Below are positions 1-9,127 of a DNA stretch of 64,000 bases, in pieces. The notes beneath the pieces were generated by a model, which was given only the letters and a program-made list of their open reading frames with translations, had not been told where the DNA came from and did not search any database. A program made the position numbers and the translations under genes. The stretch is from contig NC_009767.1 in NCBI RefSeq assembly GCF_000017805.1, forward strand, positions 3,162,001-3,226,000, in the 5' to 3' direction. How positions within the stretch are numbered: the stretch's first letter is position 1; the number at the start of each line of letters is the position of its first letter. The stretch is from Roseiflexus castenholzii DSM 13941 (GTDB lineage: Bacteria > Chloroflexota > Chloroflexia > Chloroflexales > Roseiflexaceae).

Positions 1-824
1 ACCGGCGCTGGCTGCCCGGCTGCGTCAGCGGCGAGTGCATTACTGCCATTGCGATGACGGAACCGGGCGCCGGCAGCGACCTGGCAGCCATCCGCACCAC
101 GGCGCTGCGCGATGGCGACGCGTATGTGCTGAACGGGCAGAAGACGTTTATCTCCAATGGCATCCTCAACGATCTCGTGATCGTTGCGGCAAAGACCGAT
201 CCGGATCGCGGCGCCAAGGGAGTCAGTCTGCTTGTTGTCGAGCGTGGCATGCCGGGATATGAACGCGGCAGACGCCTGGAGAAGATCGGGTTGCACGCGC
301 AGGACACCGCCGAACTGTTTTTTCACAATGTGCGCGTGCCGCGTGAGAACCTGCTCGGTGAAGAAGGGCAGGGCTTCCGTTATCTGATGGAACAGTTGCC
401 GCGTGAACGTCTCGCTATCGCGGTCGGCGCCGTGGCTGCCGCAGAAACGGCGCTGGAACAGACCATCCGCTACTGCCGTGAGCGTGAAGTGTTCGGTCGT
501 CCACTCGGCGCACTTCAGACGGTGCGTTTCACGCTGGCGGAACTGGCGACCGAGGTGCAGATCGGGCGCGTGTTTGTCGATCAGTGCGTGCTGGCGCTCA
601 ACCGGGGTGAGTTGACGGCAGAAACCGCAGCCATGGCAAAATGGTGGACGACCGAACTCCAGCAGCGGGTCGTCGGCGCCTGCCTGCAACTGCACGGTGG
701 CTATGGTTACATGCGCGAATATCCGATTGCGCGCGCCTTCCTCGATGCGCGCGTGCAGACAATCTACGGCGGCACAACCGAGATTATGAAGGAGATCATC
801 GGAAGATCGCTAAAACTGGAGTAA
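1..824 (+). CDS. acyl-CoA dehydrogenase, 5' end outside window
   Basis: This is the C-terminal part of an FAD-dependent acyl-CoA dehydrogenase, which oxidises an acyl-CoA to the trans-2-enoyl-CoA and passes electrons to electron-transfer flavoprotein. The frame is already open at base 3 and reads through the family motif AMTEPGAGSD, so the first ATG in the window (54) is internal. Downstream are the middle beta domain (GQKTFISNG) and the helical C-terminal domain, which ends with the classical YGGTTEIMKEIIGRSL near residue 250 of the visible part. The gene stops at 824 and is followed by an inverted repeat at 832-866. The chain length specificity cannot be read from the sequence. Family assignment is secure. 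Confidence 0.93.
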   Translation, partial: RRWLPGCVSGECITAIAMTEPGAGSDLAAIRTTALRDGDAYVLNGQKTFISNGILNDLVIVAAKTDPDRGAKGVSLLVVERGMPGYERGRRLEKIGLHAQDTAELFFHNVRVPRENLLGEEGQGFRYLMEQLPRERLAIAVGAVAAAETALEQTIRYCREREVFGRPLGALQTVRFTLAELATEVQIGRVFVDQCVLALNRGELTAETAAMAKWWTTELQQRVVGACLQLHGGYGYMREYPIARAFLDARVQTIYGGTTEIMKEIIGRSLKLE

Positions 825-831
825 CATCCCC

Positions 832-866
832 TTATGGGTCATAATATTATTGAAGAACACCCATAA
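832..866. terminator. inverted repeat after the acyl-CoA dehydrogenase gene
   Basis: TTATGGGT (832-839) is repeated inverted as ACCCATAA (859-866) around a 19-base AT-rich middle. It lies 8 bases after the dehydrogenase stop and about 50 bases before the nucleotidyltransferase gene. It could be a weak terminator or an operator for the toxin-antitoxin pair. There is no T-run, so a terminator role is uncertain. Confidence 0.35.
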
Positions 867-919
867 TGACAGGTGCACCCCTGATGTTGCCTCGAAGCGC
901 GTGAAAGTGGTGATATCCA

Positions 920-1216
920 ATGAAGACTTTGACCGAAATCCGACGTCTGCTGGATGCTCATCGAGACACGTTGACGAGTCGTTTCGGAGTGCAGCGCATC
1001 GCTATTTTTGGTTCATATGCGCGTCAGGAACAGACGCCGTTGAGTGATGTGGATATTGCGGTAGAGCTGGAACGTCCATTGGGCTGGGAGATTGTGGATT
1101 TACACGACTACCTGGAAGAGATTCTGCATGCCAGAGTAGACCTGGTACCTATCGAGGCGCTCAAAAGAAAGCCTTATCTGTGGGCATTTATTGAAAAGGA
1201 TTTCGTTCATGCCTGA
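920..1216 (+). CDS. mntA: MNT-type nucleotidyltransferase antitoxin (MntA-like)
   Basis: A 98-residue minimal nucleotidyltransferase of the MNT family. It carries the polymerase-beta motif GSYARQEQTPLSDVD near residues 33-47 (GSx10DxD). In characterised HEPN/MNT pairs the MntA antitoxin transfers AMP to a tyrosine of the HepT toxin and silences its RNase activity. The gene overlaps the next reading frame by 8 bases (ATGCCTGA), the usual coupling in this toxin-antitoxin family. The catalytic GS and DxD residues are present, so this partner looks intact. Function is inferred from family and context; the partner is broken in this genome (see 1209-1531). Confidence 0.85.
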   Translation: MKTLTEIRRLLDAHRDTLTSRFGVQRIAIFGSYARQEQTPLSDVDIAVELERPLGWEIVDLHDYLEEILHARVDLVPIEALKRKPYLWAFIEKDFVHA

Positions 1217-1531
1217 ACGCGATGTCCGTCTGTTCTTGCTCGACATGCTCGAGTCCATGATGGCCTCGACAAGGTCACATTTGTTGCCAATGACATGGCG
1301 CTCGATGCTGTAACACGTAACCTGGAGATCATCGGCGAAGCCGCACGCCAGATTCCCGAGCCTCTGCGTGAGCGATATCCGCTCATCCCCTGGCGCCGGG
1401 TGGTCGGTTTGCGAAATATCGTCATTCACCAGTATTTTGCTGTTGACCCGAACATCATCTGGACTATTGCGACACAGCAGTTGCCTGAGTTGAAGCCCCT
1501 CCTTCAAACAATGCTGCGCGATCTCGAGTAA
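1209..1531 (+). pseudogene. hepT: HEPN toxin (HepT/DUF86-like), frameshifted
   Basis: The frame starting at ATG 1209 encodes a typical HepT beginning (MPERDVRLFLLDMLES), then leaves the family at about 1256. The rest of the family sequence, from DGLDKVTFVANDMALDAV through RNLEIIGEAARQIPE to ELKPLLQTML, continues in another frame from about 1256. The HEPN RNase motif R-x4-H is seen as RNIVIHQY in that second frame. Comparison with the family layout suggests that about 20 bases, coding for the helix after MLES, were deleted. The second frame has its own ATG at 1295, which would give 78 residues without the first helix. The toxin is therefore probably inactive while its antitoxin gene is intact. 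A sequencing error is the main alternative. Confidence 0.72.
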
Positions 1532-1547
1532 GCCCCTGAAGGACGCT

Positions 1548-2615
1548 TTGTTGGATATGGAGACTCCGCCCGTGAACGAAGTACGTATCGCCATCGTTGG
1601 CATGGGTATTGGCAAGGCAAATGCGCGCGGCTTTCTGAACACACCGCGCGCGCGTATCGTGGCGCTCTGCGACATCGCCGAAGCGCGTATGCATCAATTG
1701 GCGGCGGAACTCAAACTGCCCGAACCGGTCGCGTTCTACACCGACTACCGCGAGATGTGTCGTGATCGCTCCATCGATGCGGTGTTCGTTGGTGTTCCCA
1801 ACCAACTGCACGTTCCGGTGGCGCTTGAAGCCGTGCGCAACGATAAGCACGTGCTCGTCACCAAGCCGCTGGCGGACGCCGTCGCTCCGGCGCGCGATCT
1901 GGTCGCCGCTGCTGAGGCGGCTGGCGTCGTCAATATGATGTCGCTTTCGACCCGTTTTTCGCGCGAGACACAGATTGTCGGCGCGATGGCGGCAAGGGGC
2001 GAACTCGGCGAGGTGTACTACGCGCGCGCGCGCAGTGTGCGGCGTAGCGGCATTCCGCACTGGAGTCCGGGGTTCGTCCAGAAAGGCGGTGGCGCGTTCC
2101 GCGATATGGGGGTGCACGTGCTCGACGCCGCGTGGTGGATGATGGGCATGCCGCAACCGGTGAGCGCGGTTGCGGTCGCAGGGGCGAAGTTTGGTCCGCG
2201 CGGTATGGGGTACTTCGACTATACACCGCAACCGGAACTGGCGCGCCAGTACGCTGCTGATGATTACGCCGGCGGATTCATTCGCTTCGCCAACGGCGCA
2301 GGATTGCAGGTCGAAAGTTTTTGGGCTGCGCATCAACCGGACGACTTTCAGATAGAATTGTTTGGGACCGAAGCCGGAGTGCGCTGTTACAATCCGCTGA
2401 CCGTTTATCGCACTATCGCCGGTGCACCGGTGGATAGCACTTACCACATTCCCAAAGATTGGGAAGGAGTGTGGACGGCGATTGCCGCGCATTTTGTCGA
2501 GTGCATTCTCGATGGCGCGCCATGTCAGGCGCCGCTGCGGCATGGGTTGATTGTGCAGGAAATGATGGAAGCGGTGCTGGAAAGCGCCGAAACCGGGCGC
2601 GAAATCCCTCTGTGA
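1548..2615 (+). CDS. Gfo/Idh/MocA family NAD(P)-dependent oxidoreductase
   Basis: A 355-residue sugar- or polyol-dehydrogenase-like protein. The N-terminus has a Rossmann fold (IAIVGMGIGKANARGF), followed by the family segment VLVTKPLADAVAPARDLV, in which the Lys of the (E/T)KP motif is present. The C-terminal half is the GFO_IDH_MocA alpha/beta domain, with GGAFRDMGVHVLDAAWWMMG around the region that supplies the catalytic His/Asp. The start is TTG 1548, 5 bases after a GAAGGA ribosome site; ATG 1557 and GTG 1572 are alternatives. Its stop overlaps the next gene's start (TGATG). Substrate unknown. Confidence 0.85.
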   Translation: MLDMETPPVNEVRIAIVGMGIGKANARGFLNTPRARIVALCDIAEARMHQLAAELKLPEPVAFYTDYREMCRDRSIDAVFVGVPNQLHVPVALEAVRNDKHVLVTKPLADAVAPARDLVAAAEAAGVVNMMSLSTRFSRETQIVGAMAARGELGEVYYARARSVRRSGIPHWSPGFVQKGGGAFRDMGVHVLDAAWWMMGMPQPVSAVAVAGAKFGPRGMGYFDYTPQPELARQYAADDYAGGFIRFANGAGLQVESFWAAHQPDDFQIELFGTEAGVRCYNPLTVYRTIAGAPVDSTYHIPKDWEGVWTAIAAHFVECILDGAPCQAPLRHGLIVQEMMEAVLESAETGREIPL

Positions 2616-3046
2616 TGGCGAGTCGTTCTTGTCGCATACGTCTCACCTTCATGATCGCTGCCAGCGCTCTGATGTGCATCATGGCCGTTGGAGCGCTACT
2701 GGCGCTTCGCCCTCCCACGATCCGGTCGTATGACGATCAGGTTGCATATGCGCTACGCGCCCGGCGCATCGGCTACCAGGAGATCCGGTTCGGTGAGATG
2801 TATCCTGATCGGGTCAATCGTCAATATGGCGAGTATGTTGGTCCGGTGACCATCGCGGTGTATGTTACACTGAGTGATGGGCGTGATGTTGCCGGTTGGG
2901 TCGAGTGCCGCCGGATTGCGGAGAACTGTACGCTCTCGCTGCTCGATCTCGACATGCGTCGGATTCCGCTTCCAGAGTTCAGCCGACAGCGCGCCTGGCC
3001 CTGGATGGAGTGGCTCGAACGCACGGTCGCCGATCTATGGAACTGA
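2615..3046 (+). CDS. small single-TM anchored protein, unknown function
   Basis: A 143-residue protein starting at ATG 2615, which overlaps the oxidoreductase stop. A basic N-terminus (MASRSCRIR) is followed by one hydrophobic segment at about residues 10-32 and then a soluble domain of about 110 residues outside the membrane. The soluble part is rich in aromatic and charged residues and has two cysteines (ECRRIAENC) that could form a disulfide. The reading frame overlaps the next gene by 10 bases, so translation is probably coupled. I do not recognise the family; the coupled position is the only clue to function. Confidence 0.6.
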   Translation: MASRSCRIRLTFMIAASALMCIMAVGALLALRPPTIRSYDDQVAYALRARRIGYQEIRFGEMYPDRVNRQYGEYVGPVTIAVYVTLSDGRDVAGWVECRRIAENCTLSLLDLDMRRIPLPEFSRQRAWPWMEWLERTVADLWN

Positions 3047-5655
3047 TTCTCACCCATAGCAACACCGACTTCGACGCGCTGGCGTCGCAACTGGCGGCGA
3101 CGCGCCTTTACCCCGGCGCGCTGGCTGTGCTCAACCCGCAACTGAACGAGAATGTGCGCGAGTTTGCTGCGTTACACCGCGAAGAACTGCCGTTTGTGCG
3201 CATGGGCGACCTGCCGCGTGAACCGGTCACGCGCCTGATCCTGGTGGACACTGCCACGGTTCCACGCCTCCCCTTGTTGGGTGACACGCCGATCCCGACG
3301 ATTATCATCGATCATCATCGCCCCGAACGCGATCTTGCCCCGCACGAGGAGGTGATCTATGCCGACACCGGCGCCACCACAACCATCCTGGTTCAACGCT
3401 TGATGGAACATCACCTGCCGCTGACCTCGGTCGAGGCAACGCTGCTGCTGCTGGGCATTTATGAAGATACCGGAAATCTCTCGCTGCCCGGCACGCGCGC
3501 GGTTGATGTGGCATGCGCTGCGTGGCTGCTCGAATGCGGCGCGCGGATCGAGGCGGTTGGCGAGTTTCTTCGCCGTCCGCTTTCGTCGGTGCAGGAACAG
3601 GTGTTGCACCAGCTTGAACAGACCATGCGCCTGGAGGAGATCAGCGGCTGGACGGCGCTGTTTGCCTGGGCGCGCGTCGATGGACCGGTGCCGGAACTTT
3701 CGTCGCTGGCGCATCGCCTGCGCGACTTGTATGCGCCGGCGGTCATCGCGCTGGCGATTGCAACCGGCGATACCGGCACGCAACTGATTCTGCGCGCCGG
3801 CGCCGATACGTTCGATGCTGGCGCGCTCGCGGCGCGCTTCGGCGGCGGCGGGCATCGCTACGCCGCTGCTGCGTATGTGCGTGGTGTTGATGCGGAGACG
3901 CTGCTCGCCCGCACCGAAACCGCAGTGCGTGAGGTGATGCAACCGGCGCTGACCGCTGCCGATATTATGACCCGTCCGGTGCATACCGCGCCAATCGATG
4001 CAACTGTGGCGCAGGCGGAGGAGTTGTTGCTTCGCTACGGACATGGCGCGTTGCCGGTCGTCAATCACGATGGGGTGGTGCAGGGACTCATTTCGCGCCG
4101 TGATCTTGATCGGGCGCTGCGCCATGGGTTGCGCGACGCTCCGCTGGCGCGCTACCTCTGGCACGGTCCGACGCTCCTGCCGCCGGACGCATCGCTCGCC
4201 ACGGTGCGTAGCGCGCTCGCCGCCGATAACGGTGATCGCACCGGTCGCTTGCTGGTTGTGGATGCGCACAAGCGCTTGCTGGGCATTATCACCCGCAGCG
4301 ATCTGCTGCGCGCCTGGGCAGCCGGGCAGGACGCAGGCAAGATCGACCACGCCATTGTCAGCGAGACGCTTGAACGTTTTCTCGATCCTGCACTCCTGGC
4401 CATCCTGCGCCGCGCCGGCGCCATTGCACAGCAGCGTGGCGCGGCGCTCTACATCGTTGGCGGCGCAGTGCGCGACATGATCCTGGAACGGAAACCGGAC
4501 GATCTCGATCTGGTGGTCGAAGGCGACGCGATTGGTCTGGCAGAAGCGCTAGCAACTGAACTTGGCGGCGCGGTGCGCAGCCATTCGGCATTTGGAACAG
4601 CAACGCTGACCCTCAAACGATTAGATGGAGAGCCGCTTACCCTCGACTTCGTCATGGCGCGCACGGAGTTCTATGAGCGTCCCTCCGCACTGCCCGATGT
4701 CGAAGCCGCATCGTTGCGCCACGACCTGCACCGCCGTGACTTTACCATCAATACGCTGGCGATCTGTCTCAATCCCACACGCTATGGCTGGCTCTACGAC
4801 TTCTATGGCGGAAGGCGCGACATGAACCGCAAACTGATCCGCGTGCTGCACAATCTGAGCTTCATCGACGATCCCACGCGTATTCTGCGGGCAGCGCGTC
4901 TGGCCGCGCGATTGGGGTTCGTCATCGAGCCGCGCACCCGCGCTCTGATCGGCGACGCGCTCGAGCAGGGTGTGCTGGGGCGCGCCACACCGCAAAGGAT
5001 CATGCATGAACTCCGGCTTATTCTCGCAGAGGAGCATCCTGAGCCAGCACTGGCGCTCCTCGACGATTTGGGCGTGTTGCGTGCGATGCATCCGGCTCTG
5101 CGGTGGAGTCCTGCTATCGCGGAATGGTTTGCGGCGGCGCGACAGGCTGCTTTCCCGGACGCCCCGTTACCCGATCTGTACCTGGCGCTGTTGCTCTACC
5201 CTCTGATCGGCGACGAACGCACTGCCTTCGCAGCACGCTATCGCCTGCCGGCAAGCGAAGCCCGCCTGCTGGCGGACCTGACACTGGTGCATGAACGTGT
5301 CGAGATGTTGCGTTCTGCGGCCGAAGGGTCTGATCAATGGATTGCGGACAGCGCAATAGATCGCGCGCTGCACGGAATTGGCATAGTTGCACTGCGCGCG
5401 GCGCAGATTGCCGAGCCTCCGCCTGTCCCTCAGTATATTGCACGCTACATCGACTATCTGCGCAGCGTCAAACTGGCAGTTGACGGAAAATTCCTCGAGT
5501 CGCTTGGCTTGCGCCCGGGACCTCGCTTCGGTGAACTGCTCGCTGCGCTTCGCGCTGCGCACCTCGACGGGATCGCCGTTACCCGTGAGGAGCAGGAAGC
5601 CTGGATCCGGCAGGCAGTTGTCGCCCAGAGCGCACCGGATGCCGGGCGCCGGTGA
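3037..5655 (+). CDS. DHH-CBS-tRNA nucleotidyltransferase (CCA/A-adding) fusion
   Basis: An 872-residue multidomain protein. Residues 1-160 are a DHH phosphoesterase domain (NTDFDA at 9-14, DHH at 92-94), followed by DHHA1 with GGGGHRYAAAA at 269-279. Two CBS domains span about 308-430. The class II poly(A) polymerase/CCA-adding head follows, with GGAVRD at 475-480 and the metal-binding DLD at 489-491, then the RNA-binding region. This architecture is known for A-adding or CCA-adding enzymes in several deep-branching bacteria. The enzyme matures tRNA 3' ends; the DHH part may act as a nuclease, and the CBS pair could sense adenylates. ATG 3037 is chosen because the protein motif starts immediately (MELILTHSNTD). 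Whether it adds CCA or only A cannot be told. Confidence 0.88.
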   Translation: MELILTHSNTDFDALASQLAATRLYPGALAVLNPQLNENVREFAALHREELPFVRMGDLPREPVTRLILVDTATVPRLPLLGDTPIPTIIIDHHRPERDLAPHEEVIYADTGATTTILVQRLMEHHLPLTSVEATLLLLGIYEDTGNLSLPGTRAVDVACAAWLLECGARIEAVGEFLRRPLSSVQEQVLHQLEQTMRLEEISGWTALFAWARVDGPVPELSSLAHRLRDLYAPAVIALAIATGDTGTQLILRAGADTFDAGALAARFGGGGHRYAAAAYVRGVDAETLLARTETAVREVMQPALTAADIMTRPVHTAPIDATVAQAEELLLRYGHGALPVVNHDGVVQGLISRRDLDRALRHGLRDAPLARYLWHGPTLLPPDASLATVRSALAADNGDRTGRLLVVDAHKRLLGIITRSDLLRAWAAGQDAGKIDHAIVSETLERFLDPALLAILRRAGAIAQQRGAALYIVGGAVRDMILERKPDDLDLVVEGDAIGLAEALATELGGAVRSHSAFGTATLTLKRLDGEPLTLDFVMARTEFYERPSALPDVEAASLRHDLHRRDFTINTLAICLNPTRYGWLYDFYGGRRDMNRKLIRVLHNLSFIDDPTRILRAARLAARLGFVIEPRTRALIGDALEQGVLGRATPQRIMHELRLILAEEHPEPALALLDDLGVLRAMHPALRWSPAIAEWFAAARQAAFPDAPLPDLYLALLLYPLIGDERTAFAARYRLPASEARLLADLTLVHERVEMLRSAAEGSDQWIADSAIDRALHGIGIVALRAAQIAEPPPVPQYIARYIDYLRSVKLAVDGKFLESLGLRPGPRFGELLAALRAAHLDGIAVTREEQEAWIRQAVVAQSAPDAGRR

Positions 5656-5708
5656 GTATAGAGCACAGATACGCACGGATTGCGATGGGTTCGTGCAGAT
5701 GGGGCGGC

Positions 5709-7028
5709 CTATGGTTTGTGCAACACGTAGCGTATCGGGCGGGTCAACTTCACCGCCAGACCTTCCTGGACAGCGCGTTGCAGCCAGGCACGTGCCTGCT
5801 GCGGCTCGATGCCGCAGTGCTGCGCAATCTCGCGCTCGGTCTGTGCAACTCGCAGCGCCTGGACGAGATGGGGCCAGACAATCGGAAACAAATCGATGGC
5901 CGGTGCTGCGCCATTCGTATCGACAGGCATCAACGCCAGCGTTGCCTGATCGAGCGATGAAGTATCATGGACGCTGCGCTCGTTGCCAGCAGTCGTGTTC
6001 ATCCCCTTGCCAGGCGACATTCTGGCGGAATGCTCATTGATCGCTTCGCTCTCTCGCAGTAGGGGTGTTGGAACCGATGCTCTGGATAGATCATTGAAGA
6101 GATGGTGCAGCGATGCATACTTCGACAACAACTCCTGACTCAGCGAGATAGCGCCCATCTCGCACAGGCGTTGATTGCCCGGTCCCGCTTTGTCGCTCGA
6201 CCAGACAAAGAGCGGAACCCACTGCTTTTTCAGACATTCGATGGCGCCGTCCCATGTTCCGCCTTCGCCTAATGAAGCACTCACCACCAATCCATAATCG
6301 CTCAACGTATAGATGTACTTATTGCGCCCCATGGCGTTGCCAACAGAAAAACCCGCTTCGGGATCATATGCAGTGACCAGCGCCAGGTTGCCGTTCCGCA
6401 ACGCCTGACGATACTTCCCGGATACTGCCGCTCTGAGCAGGCTATCCGCAAGCACGCCGACCGCAGCGCCATCTGCTGCAAGCGCTGCCTGCATCGCTTC
6501 GCTGTCCACCCCCCGCGCGGCGCCAGAGATGACCGGTATGCCCTGTATGGCGCACCTGCGGGCAATATCGCAGGTAAAGGCGATTGCATCTTCGGTAACG
6601 CGGCGTGATCCAACGATTGCCAGTCCGCCGTTTTGGAGCAGACGACGGTTGCCAGCGCCGTAGAGCAACGGTGGTGCAATGCGTTCCAAACGCGCCCGCA
6701 ACCGCTGCGGATAGTCGGGATCGCTTCTGCTCATCACCCACAGACCTTTGTTGCTCCAGCCTTCGACTGTAAGCGCCAGCGCTCCACCGCGCGCCAGCAG
6801 CGCCAGCAGCCGTTCCTGGACTACCGGAGCGCCTGGCATCGATTGGATGCACGCAACCCCTTCCGGGTGCAACAGATCACCTGGACGCATCTGCTGCGCA
6901 TGCAACCAGAGCGCCAGGGCATGATACTCCGCTGCACTCAGCGGTGCGACGCTCGACCCGCGTCTGCCGAATGTTCCGCAGAGCAACAGGATCGCCTGCG
7001 TATCAGGCGTCAGTTCGTGTTCGACCAT
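5709..7028 (-). CDS. dprA: DNA-processing protein DprA
   Basis: A 439-residue DprA/Smf protein. DprA loads RecA on incoming single-stranded DNA during natural transformation. The Rossmann-like core is visible from LAIVGSRRVTEDAIAF through VISGAARGVDSEAMQAAL to the C-terminal core strands. The last 60 residues form a winged helix (REIAQHCGIEPQQARAWLQ). A long N-terminal extension precedes the core. ATG 7028 is preferred because an upstream extension would run into the helicase gene. The gene lies 11 bases downstream of the RecQ fusion on the same strand, so the two are probably cotranscribed. The DprA call is firm; whether this organism is transformable is inference. Confidence 0.9.
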   Translation of the reverse strand: MVEHELTPDTQAILLLCGTFGRRGSSVAPLSAAEYHALALWLHAQQMRPGDLLHPEGVACIQSMPGAPVVQERLLALLARGGALALTVEGWSNKGLWVMSRSDPDYPQRLRARLERIAPPLLYGAGNRRLLQNGGLAIVGSRRVTEDAIAFTCDIARRCAIQGIPVISGAARGVDSEAMQAALAADGAAVGVLADSLLRAAVSGKYRQALRNGNLALVTAYDPEAGFSVGNAMGRNKYIYTLSDYGLVVSASLGEGGTWDGAIECLKKQWVPLFVWSSDKAGPGNQRLCEMGAISLSQELLSKYASLHHLFNDLSRASVPTPLLRESEAINEHSARMSPGKGMNTTAGNERSVHDTSSLDQATLALMPVDTNGAAPAIDLFPIVWPHLVQALRVAQTEREIAQHCGIEPQQARAWLQRAVQEGLAVKLTRPIRYVLHKP

Positions 7029-7039
7029 GACACGCGCTC

Positions 7040-9127
7040 TCAATGTCCCTGCACCAGTGCGAGCGCCAGCGGAAAGACCGGTCCACTGCCGGCTTCGCGC
7101 AAAAGTGCAGCGACAACCGTAAACGTCCACCCGGAGTCGACCATGTCATCAACCAGCAGAACCGGGCCATCAATGCCGCTCCAGCGATCCACGACAAAAG
7201 CGCCCGCAATATTATGCGCCTGTTGAAAACCATTCTGCATGCGCTTTTGAGGTTCCGTCGGACGAACTTTGCGCACTGCCGCCACAAAGGGCAATCCCAG
7301 CCGCTGCGCCAGACGTTGCGCCATATCCGCAACCAGCGTCGGGTGCGTGAGCGATGGAACACAGGTAACCCACCCTGGCGCCGGTTCTGGAAGCCAGCGC
7401 TGACGCACCAACTCGACCAGAGCGTCAATAAGCGCATTATCGAAGCGTCCATCGATCTGCTTACCACGTTTCACCAACTCGCCCCAACCAGCATCGCCCC
7501 AGATACACAATGCCCGTCCTTCCTCGGCCATTAACGATGGTGATATTTTGCCACGCCATCCATAAACCTGCAATGCGTCGCCGGGCCACATACGACGCGG
7601 TTCGATACGCTGGTGATGACGTTGCAAAAAAGTAACCGCCCGACGCTCTAGCGCCTCAGGATAAGTCGGCGATACCAGCGGTTGACCGATACACACAGCG
7701 CACTGGCCACACGGCTGCAGATCGGGATCATCCAGTTCCCGTTTGAGAAAGACCATCAGACATTCGCTAGCATGAACATATTCGCGCATCCGTTCCTGCT
7801 CAGCGCGCCGCAGAGTGGTCAGGTCCTCGATCCTTTGTAGATCGATCGTGTAGTTGACAGGCGTTGCGAACCAGCGGTTGTCGATCTTGGTAACGGGGGA
7901 CGGCGTTTCCACCGATAATATCTTAAGCGTTTTTTCGATCTGACTGCGTGAGAGGTTGACCCGACTTTCAATCTGCGCCATCGTCAAACCTTCGTCTGCC
8001 GACTCAAGCGTGTGCAACACCATCTCAATGTGGTCTCGTGGAGGAAATGCGGTCGTGATGAAGTATTCGGTGATATCCTGATCTTCCTTGCCGCTCAACA
8101 GAATGCCATATGCCTGATCGATAGCGCGCCCGGCGCGTCCAACCTGCTGGTAGTAGTGAATGACCGATCCCGGTCGCTGAAAATGAACCACAAACCCGAG
8201 ATCTGGCTTATCGAACCCCATGCCAAGCGCCGTTGTTGCAACCAATACCTTGATACGACTCTCCAGCAGACGTTGCTCGAGATCCTCACGAGTCTGGCTA
8301 TCGAGGTCTCCCCAGTAGGCATGCGCATCAATTCCGCACGATTGCAGCCAGGACGCCACACGCTGTGCATCACGAACGGTCAGTGTGTAAACAACGCCGC
8401 TCCCCGGCAGGTCGGGAATATGTGCTGCAAGCCACGCCAGTCGTTCCGCCTGACTGTCAAGCGCGATGTTTTGCAGACGCAGCGTGTTGCGCGCTAGAGG
8501 TCCGCGGACAATCCGCAAGTTCACGCCTAATTGCACCTGAATATCAGCAACGACACGGTTATTGGCAGTAGCAGTTGTTGCCAGGACAGGAATAGTAGGA
8601 GGAAGCATTTGGAGCACACGAGCGATCCGGCGGTAATCGGGACGAAAATCGTGGCCCCAATCCGAGATGCAATGCGCTTCGTCAACAACGAACAAGCTGA
8701 TCGTGTCGGCAATCGGGCGCAGCGCCTCACTGCGGAACTCGTCGTTTGCCAAACGTTCGGGTGCAACGAGAAGCATATCGATACCGCCAGCGTGGAGGTG
8801 GGATAGCACGTTGGTCCATTCGTTCTTGTTGCTTGAATTGATCGTTGCAGCACGAACGCCAACACGCTCTGCTATAAGCAACTGGTTGCGCATGAGTGCA
8901 AGCAAGGGCGAGATGAGCAGTGTCGGTCCTGATCCACGTTCACGCAACAAGCGTGTCGCCAGGAAATAGACCAGACTCTTGCCCCAACCGGTGCGCTGCA
9001 CGACGAGCAGACGCGCGCGACGTTCAACCAGATCGGCAATTGCTTCCCATTGACCGTCTCGAAAAGTTGCTGATGGATTGCGTAGCGCCTGCTTTAGAAG
9101 ATGCTCGGCGTAGTGTCGCAGGGGCAT
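7040..9127 (-). CDS. recQ: RecQ-family DNA helicase fused to a phosphoribosyltransferase-like domain
   Basis: A 695-residue protein. The N-terminal superfamily 2 helicase has Walker A QRTGWGKS (44-51), DEAH box (149-152) and RecQ motif VI (QQVGRAGR), followed by the cysteine-rich RecQ zinc region (PCGQCAVC). The last 200 residues end in VLLVDDMVDSGWT (656-668), the PRPP-binding loop of type I phosphoribosyltransferases as in ComFC. A RecQ with a ComFC-like tail directly upstream of dprA suggests a recombination or competence role. ATG 9127 is preferred because the helicase fold starts there. The helicase activity is well supported; the catalytic state of the PRT domain is unknown. Confidence 0.87.
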   Translation of the reverse strand: MPLRHYAEHLLKQALRNPSATFRDGQWEAIADLVERRARLLVVQRTGWGKSLVYFLATRLLRERGSGPTLLISPLLALMRNQLLIAERVGVRAATINSSNKNEWTNVLSHLHAGGIDMLLVAPERLANDEFRSEALRPIADTISLFVVDEAHCISDWGHDFRPDYRRIARVLQMLPPTIPVLATTATANNRVVADIQVQLGVNLRIVRGPLARNTLRLQNIALDSQAERLAWLAAHIPDLPGSGVVYTLTVRDAQRVASWLQSCGIDAHAYWGDLDSQTREDLEQRLLESRIKVLVATTALGMGFDKPDLGFVVHFQRPGSVIHYYQQVGRAGRAIDQAYGILLSGKEDQDITEYFITTAFPPRDHIEMVLHTLESADEGLTMAQIESRVNLSRSQIEKTLKILSVETPSPVTKIDNRWFATPVNYTIDLQRIEDLTTLRRAEQERMREYVHASECLMVFLKRELDDPDLQPCGQCAVCIGQPLVSPTYPEALERRAVTFLQRHHQRIEPRRMWPGDALQVYGWRGKISPSLMAEEGRALCIWGDAGWGELVKRGKQIDGRFDNALIDALVELVRQRWLPEPAPGWVTCVPSLTHPTLVADMAQRLAQRLGLPFVAAVRKVRPTEPQKRMQNGFQQAHNIAGAFVVDRWSGIDGPVLLVDDMVDSGWTFTVVAALLREAGSGPVFPLALALVQGH

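Noticed and set aside
1464..2543. 359-codon minus-strand ORF across the oxidoreductase gene
   Set aside because: The plus-strand frame is a clear Gfo/Idh/MocA protein; the minus frame is Arg/His-rich with no domain.
3172..4350. 392-codon minus-strand ORF inside the DHH-CBS-CCA gene
   Set aside because: Opposite a well-defined multidomain protein, with Arg/Gln-rich composition.
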